NCBI GenBank assembly: GCA_026395155.1
Contig: JAPLZG010000041.1
Span: 1-6,457 of the forward strand
Length of the DNA stretch: 6,457 nt
Direction of reading: 5' to 3'
Source of the DNA: Candidatus Tayloriibacteriota bacterium
GTDB taxonomy: Bacteria; Patescibacteriota; Minisyncoccia; Phycocordibacterales; GWA1-40-21
The notes below the pieces were generated by a model. That model was not told where the DNA came from and did no database searches. It saw only the letters and a program-made list of their open reading frames with translations. A program made the position numbers and the translations under genes. Positions within the stretch are counted from its first letter, which is position 1. Every line of letters starts with the position of its first letter. This document shows positions 1 through 5,028 of this stretch, piece after piece.

Positions 1-516
1 TTTATAACATTCAACCAACAAAATGAAGTTATAAAGATGGAACCCTTCAAATTTATTGGGTAAAGAAATAGAATTTTCTCTGATATTTTTTAAATTTAAA
101 AGAAGAGTGTTGTCATCTAAAAATACAGCTAATCTGGGCTTCAAAGAACCAGGTTGGATAGATATAAAATCATTGTCTTTAAAATATTTTAATGATTTAT
201 TCGATAAAAATTCAACGCCAGAATTACTTACAACCCCCCACGAATCATTTCCAAATTCTTCGTTCGCTTTAGTTATAGTCTCACTGATCCTATAACTAAT
301 ATCTAGGGGAAGCGTCACGTCATCGTGGCAAACTAGTGCATATTCATCTTGACATTCAGCTATAATTTTATTTATAAATTCAAAATAATTCAGATTCGTT
401 ACTAGAATATTTTGAATGAAAGGATATTTGTTATTTTCTTTTTTTAGTCTCACAAAAACTTCCTCATTTCTACAAAGCCTATAAATTGAAAATTTCTCGT
501 TATTATCTAATTTCAT
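1..516 (-). CDS. Partial GT-A glycosyltransferase-like protein (Glyco_tranf_2_5-like), C-terminus outside window
   Basis: This reading frame starts at ATG (516-514) and stays open for 172 codons to the left edge, so the C-terminus is missing. It probably transfers a sugar from a nucleotide donor in the cytoplasm. Visible support is the CHDDV motif at residues 63-67, which fits a DXD-type metal/nucleotide-sugar site. It is followed by SWGVVSNSGV (92-101), a FLDDN stretch (132-136) and FEGFHLY (156-162). From memory, this order (HDDV, WGV.G..G, LDE/LDD, GFHLY or FHFY) is that of the Pfam Glyco_tranf_2_5 group. In that group an Asp usually follows the FHxY motif by three residues; here the position is Ile (GFHLYNFI), which may affect catalysis. 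The start lies one base after the stop of the upstream glycosyltransferase (TAA-T-ATG) with no Shine-Dalgarno, so translation is probably coupled to it. Glycosyltransferase fold is fairly sure; donor and acceptor are unknown. Confidence 0.75.
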   Translation of the reverse strand, partial: MKLDNNEKFSIYRLCRNEEVFVRLKKENNKYPFIQNILVTNLNYFEFINKIIAECQDEYALVCHDDVTLPLDISYRISETITKANEEFGNDSWGVVSNSGVEFLSNKSLKYFKDNDFISIQPGSLKPRLAVFLDDNTLLLNLKNIRENSISLPNKFEGFHLYNFILLVECYK

Positions 517-517
517 A

Positions 518-1306
518 TTAAATATCATTATTTAATTTTTTCTCAATAGATTCATATAATAAATGTGCGGGAATTTTGAATGATAAAATTCTATCCAAAA
601 AATCTTTCTCCCATTTCAAATAAAATTTCATTTTTTGTTTGTTAATTTTTTCGCTATCATTGTCAGAGATATTTAGAGAACTCTTTCTCCAAAAGCCAAA
701 AGTTTTGTTGGTTGAAACAATACCATCTTTTTCAGCCATCAAAAGACAAACAGCATCATCACTTCCACAGGCACGTGGAAAGCTGGGGTACCCACCTACT
801 TCTAAAAGTTTATCTCTTTTTAAAATAAATTCGCAAGTTGATTGAACACGATTTTTTTTATTTCTTTGGTACATCATCTGATCCCATGTCTCATGTTCCG
901 GTAGAGTGCTCCCTGTAAAAATAATTTCATTTTTTTCATTCACTCTTTTCAGCCTTGTTCGAAACAAAACAATCTCAGGATACCTTAAGACGAGTTTGCC
1001 AACTTCCTCTAAATAATTTTCTGAAAGAAAATCATCGTCGCCAAGTAAACACACGTAGTCGCCTTTTGCAAGCGTGAGTATCTTATTCCATGTCCTAGAC
1101 GGATCTTTCGCCCCTAAATTTTTTTTACCTTTAAAATATTTTACTTTATTACTTCTGTATTTATCTGTTATTTTCTCAATATCATCCCAAGAGCAATCAT
1201 TATATAATATCAATTCCCAGTCAGAAAAAGACTGTTTTAAAATTGATTCAATGGCGATTGGAAGAAATTTACCTTTAATAATGGGGATAAGAATTGAAAA
1301 TCTCAT
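518..1306 (-). CDS. Family 2 (GT-A) glycosyltransferase
   Basis: Complete 262-residue cytoplasmic glycosyltransferase of the GT2 type, expected to transfer a sugar from a nucleotide-sugar donor to a growing glycan. The N-terminus MRFSILIPI is the usual first beta strand, which supports the chosen ATG. YNDCS (35-39) replaces the common VDDGS nucleotide-binding motif but keeps the Asp. LLGDDD (87-92) is the DXD metal-binding motif, and ACGSDDAV (179-186) is positioned as the acceptor-side acidic motif that normally holds the catalytic base. There are no membrane segments, and the length is normal for a single-domain GT2. The usual PTYN motif after strand 1 is altered to PIIKG (8-12). A good promoter candidate lies just upstream; the Shine-Dalgarno is weak (an A-rich AAAAGAT directly before ATG). 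It is followed after one base by another glycosyltransferase, suggesting a two-gene or longer operon. Substrate is not predictable. Confidence 0.88.
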   Translation of the reverse strand: MRFSILIPIIKGKFLPIAIESILKQSFSDWELILYNDCSWDDIEKITDKYRSNKVKYFKGKKNLGAKDPSRTWNKILTLAKGDYVCLLGDDDFLSENYLEEVGKLVLRYPEIVLFRTRLKRVNEKNEIIFTGSTLPEHETWDQMMYQRNKKNRVQSTCEFILKRDKLLEVGGYPSFPRACGSDDAVCLLMAEKDGIVSTNKTFGFWRKSSLNISDNDSEKINKQKMKFYLKWEKDFLDRILSFKIPAHLLYESIEKKLNNDI

Positions 1307-1324
1307 ATCTTTTCGAGTAGCTTA

Positions 1325-1352
1325 TTGAAAATAAAATTCTCTTACTTATACA
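1325..1352 (+). promoter_or_regulatory. Weak candidate promoter for the epimerase gene
   Basis: TTGAAA (1325-1330) is followed after 16 bases by TATACA (1347-1352); each hexamer matches four of six consensus positions. If used, transcription would begin near 1359, so the inverted repeat at 1358-1424 would form the 5' end of a leader of about 140 bases. It overlaps the -10 of the minus-strand promoter candidate, so the two could interfere. An alternative is the TTTACA at 1359-1364 with TATAGA at 1384-1389 (spacing 19). I cannot choose between them. Confidence 0.25.
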
Positions 1353-1379
1353 TTCTACTTTACATCTAAAATATGCCAA
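1352..1379 (-). promoter_or_regulatory. Candidate sigma70-type promoter for the minus-strand glycosyltransferase pair
   Basis: On the minus strand, TTGGCA (1379-1374, five of six match TTGACA) is followed after 16 bases by TAGAAT (1357-1352, five of six match TATAAT). It lies 46 bases upstream of the glycosyltransferase ATG, giving a short leader of about 40 bases. The spacer contains the left arm of the inverted repeat at 1358-1368. In DNA this AT-rich chance matches occur, but position, orientation and two near-consensus hexamers make it the best promoter candidate in the window. Confidence 0.5.
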
Positions 1380-1424
1380 ATTTTATAGAAGAGAAAAAAG
1401 AAGATTAATAAGATAGATGTAAAG
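1358..1424. repeat. Perfect 11-bp inverted repeat in the divergent promoter region
   Basis: CTTTACATCTA at 1358-1368 is matched by its exact reverse complement TAGATGTAAAG at 1414-1424, with a 45-base spacer. Neither arm extends further. The left arm fills most of the spacer between the -35 and -10 of the minus-strand promoter candidate. It could be a pair of operator half-sites or full sites for a regulator of both directions, or a stem in an epimerase leader RNA; a long AT-rich loop makes a stable hairpin less likely. The repeat itself is certain; its function is inferred. Confidence 0.5.
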
Positions 1425-1497
1425 CTAATTTCACAAAAAAAATTTCTGAGATTAGACTGAAGAAAACTCGCTAAAATAATTTTTTAAACACATTCTA

Positions 1498-2424
1498 ATG
1501 AAAATTCTCATTACTGGTGGGGCTGGATTTATTGGTTCTCATATTGGAGATTTTTTGGTTGAAAATGGTCATGAAGTGGTGGCTTTGGATAATTTGAGTT
1601 CTGGAAAAAAAGAAAACATCAATCCAAAAGCCAAATTGATTGAGGCGGATGTGATTGATTTTCAAAAAATAGAAGGGATTTTTGCTGAAGAAAAACCGGA
1701 AATAATCTATCATCTGGCCGCTCAAATGGATGTGCGCAAATCGGTAGAAGACCCGCTTTTTGATTCAAAAACCAACATTCTTGGAAGTCTGAACTTGCTT
1801 AATCTGTCAGTAAAATATCAAATTAAAAAATTTATTTTTTCCTCCACCGGCGGTGCCACCTATGGTGACACTGACAATCGTCCAACACCAGAGACACAGA
1901 TGGAATGGCCACTTTCACCCTACGGAGTCGCTAAACTTTCGGTGGATAAATTTCTCAATTATTTTCATCAAATCCACGGTCTCAATTATGTCTCTCTTCG
2001 CTATGGAAATGTCTATGGTCCCCGTCAAAATCCCCACGGCGAAGCAGGCGTAATTGCTATTTTTTTGAATAAAATGTTCAAAGGAGAGCAGCCAGTTATT
2101 AATGGTGAAGGAGTCCAAACTCGGGACTATGTCTTTGTCTCGGATGTAGCAAAAGCCAATCTTTTAGCTCTTCATAATTTTGAAAAAACAGGAATTTTTA
2201 ATGTCGGAACAGGAGTTGAAACCAACGTCAATCAACTTTTTCAAGAAATCAACCAACATTTCGAAAATAAATTTCCAGAAATTCACGGCGAAGGCAAAAA
2301 AGGAGAGCAAAAAACCAGTTGCTTGAACTTTGATAAAATTAAACAAGAATTTGGTTGGGAACCAGAAATTAATTTTAAAAAAGGAATAAAGTCGACTTAT
2401 CAGTGGTTTTTGGAAAGAAAATAA
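1498..2424 (+). CDS. NAD-dependent sugar-nucleotide epimerase, UDP-glucose 4-epimerase (GalE)-like
   Basis: A 308-residue extended short-chain dehydrogenase/reductase. It should interconvert nucleotide sugars at C4 (for example UDP-Glc/UDP-Gal or the HexNAc forms) through an NAD-bound 4-keto intermediate in the cytoplasm. The Rossmann motif GGAGFIG is at residues 7-13, with DNLSSG at 31-36 for the NAD ribose. The catalytic Ser/Thr lies in FSSTGGATYG (114-123), and the YxxxK pair is Y142/K146. RYGNVYGPRQNPHGEAG (168-184) and TRDYVFVSDVA (208-218) are substrate-side motifs typical of the family. The active-site loop has TGG where dTDP-glucose 4,6-dehydratases have TDE, which favours an epimerase. 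Exact substrate cannot be set, since GalE, WbpP-like and UDP-glucuronate epimerases look alike here. Length and both ends are normal. The ATG directly precedes the first beta strand and no Shine-Dalgarno is visible. It is the only plus-strand gene and is visibly less AT-rich than the membrane-protein genes. Confidence 0.9.
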   Translation: MKILITGGAGFIGSHIGDFLVENGHEVVALDNLSSGKKENINPKAKLIEADVIDFQKIEGIFAEEKPEIIYHLAAQMDVRKSVEDPLFDSKTNILGSLNLLNLSVKYQIKKFIFSSTGGATYGDTDNRPTPETQMEWPLSPYGVAKLSVDKFLNYFHQIHGLNYVSLRYGNVYGPRQNPHGEAGVIAIFLNKMFKGEQPVINGEGVQTRDYVFVSDVAKANLLALHNFEKTGIFNVGTGVETNVNQLFQEINQHFENKFPEIHGEGKKGEQKTSCLNFDKIKQEFGWEPEINFKKGIKSTYQWFLERK

Positions 2425-2425
2425 C

Positions 2426-2458
2426 AATGTAAAATCCAATCAAACTAAAATTTACATT
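2426..2458. terminator. Weak candidate bidirectional stem between convergent genes
   Basis: AATGTAAA at 2426-2433 pairs with TTTACATT at 2451-2458 (8 bp, 17-base loop), starting two bases after the epimerase stop. The right arm overlaps the stop codon of the convergent membrane-protein gene (2459-2457). The stem has one G-C pair per arm and no clear T-tract on the plus strand, so it would be a poor intrinsic terminator. It is listed because the 32-base gap between two converging genes is where one is expected. Confidence 0.25.
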
Positions 2459-4094
2459 AATAAGGATATTCTGATAACTGCCATATTTTACCCAAATTTT
2501 TGCATTTTGTATTAATTGTATTTCCATTGAAATTAACTGCAAAACATTTTCCGTTATTATCTTCCGAATAAACTTGAAAAGTTTGATTTCCATTTTTTTC
2601 AAATTTGATATTTTCTTCTGCCACCCATTTTAATATAGGCTGACCAACTAAGTCCTCTGATTTATAATCAGTTTTAACCATTAATTTGTTTTTAATTCCA
2701 AATTGTCTTAGATAAGCAGAAACAGAGAGTAATGGTTCATAGTCAAGTGGCTTGTAACTAAAAAATATAATTGGATAATCAGGCTCTTTTCTTGCTTCAA
2801 TGACAACTTTCTTTAATTGGTTTTGAAAAAGAACGGTTGCGTTAGCGTTTTTTTTTGACATTTCTTGCGAATAATTAATATTTTTAAAAATAAAAAAGGA
2901 AAGCACTAAAAGGAACAAAAAATAAACGAGGTGAAAAAAACTGGTTTTAAAATTAGGAAAATAGTAATTTTTAAAGTCAGAAATCCATTTTAGCATTGTT
3001 AATAGAAGTATTTGAACAATCAAAAGAGATGGAAAAGCATAACGATGAAGAATATATGATTCACCATCGTATATATAAAGGTTAAAAAGATAAACGATTG
3101 TGAGAATTATAGTTGTAAGCAAGGGGCTTATAAATAATTTAAAAAATATATGTTTTTTAAATTTTCCTAGCTCTCTTTTTCTTAAATAAAAAAATAAGAA
3201 TAGAGCTAGAATAAAAATGAAAAAAATCACTGGTATAGAGAAAAACAGTGAATATTCAGAAAAAAATCCTTGGCTTATCTGTTTTAATCTGTATAAAATC
3301 CCAACATTATTTTGGTAAAAATCTACCTCTTGTCTTTTTTGAGTAAGAATAATGTGTAGAATCACATAAATATTTAAAATTAAGGCAATGGAAGATAAGA
3401 AAATAGCAGTTCTATTTAAAATCTTTTTATATCTTAAAAAAATCACGATTACTAGAATTAAGATGCCCACAATTACAAAATTTTCTTTGGAACCTAACAT
3501 TATAAAAGATCCAAGCAGAATAGGTAACCAATCTTTCAAGCCAGAATTTATTTTTTTCTGTGTTTTTTGATAAATTGAACTGGCTCCCAAAGAAAAAATA
3601 GATAAACCTAATATGGTCCAAACTTCGGCTGTTCCTAATCTTGTGAATATATGAGCAAAATAATTAGAGCTAGCTACAAAAAGAGTAAAAATAAATGCAA
3701 ATTTTTTACCAAAATTACGATAGACTATAAAAAATACACAAAACATAAAAAAGGCAAAAACCAGGACGTTAATAAAATACCAGTAACTAGCATCCAAACC
3801 CCACAACGCTGTTTGAATATTATTGATTAAATTATAAACGATTCTAAACCGAGGATGATTTCCAAAAGATTGAATTTCGGGAGCGTTGACGAAACTTTTC
3901 CAAACAATTGAATGGTCATTTAAAACTCCATTTTCTACATAAGTGTGGTCATCAATGATTCCCATTTCTGCTTTTATATTTCCACCAAAAAGAACAAAGG
4001 CAAAGACAATCGATGCTAAGCCAACAACTAAAAGAAAATAATTTTCTGATTTTTTTTTAATAAAAAAAAAAAAAAAAGTTTTTTTATCTTTCAT
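2457..4094 (-). CDS. Polytopic GT-C-type membrane glycosyltransferase-like protein (ArnT/PMT-like)
   Basis: A 545-residue integral membrane protein with about ten or more hydrophobic segments (roughly 20-37, 104-124, 131-148, 156-175, 188-222, 228-250, 282-303, 316-340, 353-370, 384-404) and a soluble C-terminal part of about 140 residues. IIDDHTYVENG (46-56) lies right after the first membrane segment, where GT-C enzymes carry the catalytic acidic pair. TRLGTAEVW (151-159) and ILHRYAFPSLL (348-358) also fit loops of that class. It would therefore transfer a sugar from a polyprenyl-phosphate sugar to a glycan or protein on the outer face. The family assignment rests on topology and the DDH motif; I do not recognise a precise subfamily. 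The ATG overlaps the stop of the upstream ArnC/GtrB-like gene (ATGA), and an AAGGA Shine-Dalgarno lies nine bases before it. Codons 2-15 contain A7, T16 and A9 runs, giving five Phe in a row; a slip in the T16 run would destroy the gene. Confidence 0.72.
   Translation of the reverse strand: MKDKKTFFFFFIKKKSENYFLLVVGLASIVFAFVLFGGNIKAEMGIIDDHTYVENGVLNDHSIVWKSFVNAPEIQSFGNHPRFRIVYNLINNIQTALWGLDASYWYFINVLVFAFFMFCVFFIVYRNFGKKFAFIFTLFVASSNYFAHIFTRLGTAEVWTILGLSIFSLGASSIYQKTQKKINSGLKDWLPILLGSFIMLGSKENFVIVGILILVIVIFLRYKKILNRTAIFLSSIALILNIYVILHIILTQKRQEVDFYQNNVGILYRLKQISQGFFSEYSLFFSIPVIFFIFILALFLFFYLRKRELGKFKKHIFFKLFISPLLTTIILTIVYLFNLYIYDGESYILHRYAFPSLLIVQILLLTMLKWISDFKNYYFPNFKTSFFHLVYFLFLLVLSFFIFKNINYSQEMSKKNANATVLFQNQLKKVVIEARKEPDYPIIFFSYKPLDYEPLLSVSAYLRQFGIKNKLMVKTDYKSEDLVGQPILKWVAEENIKFEKNGNQTFQVYSEDNNGKCFAVNFNGNTINTKCKNLGKIWQLSEYPY
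4062..4077 (-). repeat. T16 homopolymer tract inside the GT-C-like gene
   Basis: Sixteen A on the plus strand read as sixteen T on the coding strand, starting 18 bases from the first base of the ATG and encoding the end of T6 and F7-F11. It is flanked on the coding strand by A7 upstream and A9 downstream. In the given length the frame is open. By hand translation, T15 reaches TAG after 21 codons and T17 reaches TAA after 12 codons. Such tracts are classic slipped-strand sites and also frequent sequencing-error sites. Confidence 0.95.
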
Positions 4095-4978
4095 AAGGCT
4101 TTATCCTTAATTATAAAGCTTGGTCTATTCTTGGTCTCTTTATAAATTTTTCCCACATATTCCCCAATAATTCCAAGAGAGATAAGCTGTACTCCTGAAA
4201 ACATGGCAACGACAGTTACTAGAGATGTCCAACCAAGAACCGTTTCTCCAAAAAACCATCTGAAAATCGAATAACAAATTAAAAGGAAACTTAAAAAACA
4301 GGTTATAAGACCCATGATCGTAACAAGTCGGAGGGGACTCACTGAGAAGCTAGTGACTCCGTCCCAGGCGAAAGCCAACATTTTTCCAAAGGGATACTTT
4401 GATTCACCTTTTGTGCGCGGTTTTCTGTCATATAGAACACGCGAGGAAGTAAAGCCCAACAAAGGAACCATGGCTCGTAAAAATAAATTCTTTTCTGGAA
4501 AAGTTTTTAGAGTTTCAACTGCTCTTTGACTTAATAATCTGAAGTCGGCATGATTAAAAACTGCTTTTACTCCTAAAAAATTAAGTAATTTATAGAATCC
4601 TTCAGCTGAAATTCTTTTAAAAAAGCTGTCCGCTCTGCGACTTTTACGTACACCATAAACAATGTCAACGCCCCCGTTGAAGTCATCCACCATTTTTGAA
4701 ATTACTTTTTCATCATCCTGAAGATCTGCGTCAATAGTCACAAAGGCTTCTGACTGCAAAGTAAAAAGTCCAGCCTTCTTAGTCTTTAAATTTTTTATAA
4801 TTGTCCAAGTTTCGTCTTGGCTTCCATCATTGACTAAACATATTTCACTTTTTTCAGAAACTTTATTTTTTTCTATCATGTCATTAAGGACGTTAAGTAA
4901 AGATTTTGCTGAGTCCTCCAGAACTTCCTCTTCATTGTAACAAGGAACAATAATTGAAATTTTAGGTTGTTTCGTCAT
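4091..4978 (-). CDS. ArnC/GtrB-type polyprenyl-phosphate glycosyltransferase with an internal in-frame gap
   Basis: A 295-residue GT2 enzyme with two C-terminal membrane helices (about 215-238 and 252-273). The ArnC/GtrB/DPM1-like family makes polyprenyl-phosphate sugar from a nucleotide sugar at the inner face of the membrane. Support in order: ISIIVPCYNEEEVL (7-20), CLVNDGSQDETW (47-58), TIDADLQDD (81-89) with the DAD metal site, RTKGESKYPFGKM (188-200), SPLRLVTIMG (214-223), IIGEYVGKIYKETKNRPSFI (270-289). These match ArnC/GtrB end to end, and the start is the normal one. The oddity is between NLKTKK (63-68) and AGLFTLQSEAFVTI (69-82): relatives have about 20 more residues there, including a beta strand and the LxRNxG(Q/H) motif. 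The nucleotide frame is intact across the gap. No Shine-Dalgarno precedes the ATG; the 50-base gap to the upstream gene has only a weak promoter-like pair. Family is very likely; activity is uncertain because of the gap. Confidence 0.88.
   Translation of the reverse strand: MTKQPKISIIVPCYNEEEVLEDSAKSLLNVLNDMIEKNKVSEKSEICLVNDGSQDETWTIIKNLKTKKAGLFTLQSEAFVTIDADLQDDEKVISKMVDDFNGGVDIVYGVRKSRRADSFFKRISAEGFYKLLNFLGVKAVFNHADFRLLSQRAVETLKTFPEKNLFLRAMVPLLGFTSSRVLYDRKPRTKGESKYPFGKMLAFAWDGVTSFSVSPLRLVTIMGLITCFLSFLLICYSIFRWFFGETVLGWTSLVTVVAMFSGVQLISLGIIGEYVGKIYKETKNRPSFIIKDKAL
4094..4109 (-). promoter_or_regulatory. Shine-Dalgarno within a small hairpin ahead of the GT-C-like gene
   Basis: On the minus strand AAGGA (4108-4104) lies nine bases before the ATG, the only clear Shine-Dalgarno in the window. 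It is part of TAAGG-ATAAAG-CCTTA, a 5-bp stem with a 6-base loop whose 3' arm ends on the A of the ATG. The stem would partly hide the site until ribosomes finishing the upstream gene melt it, which fits the ATGA stop/start overlap and translational coupling. The sequence relation is direct; the mechanism is inferred. Confidence 0.45.
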
Positions 4979-5028
4979 GAAAAATTTATTTAAATTATTA
5001 AAATAATTCTAAATAAACACAAAGAAAA
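4979..5028 (-). other. Short AT-rich spacer, no clear terminator
   Basis: These 50 bases lie between the stop of the upstream membrane-protein gene and the ATG of the ArnC/GtrB-like gene. They contain a 16-base AT-only near-palindrome (4993-5008: 7-base arms, 2-base centre) and a weak promoter-like pair on the minus strand (TTGTGT, 17 bases, AATAAT). No GC stem with a T-run is present, so the two genes could share a transcript. Confidence 0.4.

Larger units (their letters stand above)
1307..1497. other. Divergent intergenic region between glycosyltransferase and epimerase genes
   Basis: This 191-base spacer separates two genes transcribed away from each other, so it should hold both promoters. 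It contains a minus-strand promoter candidate, a weaker plus-strand candidate and a perfect 11-bp inverted repeat, each entered separately. The 73 bases nearest the epimerase are A/T-rich and show no Shine-Dalgarno before its ATG. I see no small coding frame with convincing features in it. Confidence 0.7.

Noticed and set aside
56..295. Plus-strand frame of 79 codons
   Set aside because: Lies antisense to the partial glycosyltransferase at 1-516, which has clear family motifs; the plus-strand product shows none.
1074..1328. Plus-strand frame of 84 codons running into the divergent region
   Set aside because: Antisense to the N-terminal half of the GT2 gene; no recognisable domain.
2164..2439. 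Minus-strand frame of 91 codons antisense to the epimerase
   Set aside because: The epimerase on the other strand has every family motif; the antisense product is a low-complexity shadow.
4091..4093. TGA read as Gly (code 25), joining the two overlapping genes
   Set aside because: Read-through enters the wrong frame of the T16 region and stops after about 20 codons. The upstream protein ends where ArnC/GtrB proteins normally end and the downstream gene has its own Shine-Dalgarno.
4314..4529. Plus-strand frame of 71 codons antisense to the ArnC/GtrB-like gene
   Set aside because: A shadow of a strongly supported gene, with no recognisable motif.
4993..5008. AT-only near-palindrome as a terminator or operator
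   Set aside because: Arms of only A and T around a two-base centre are expected by chance at this composition; no T-run or GC stem supports a terminator.
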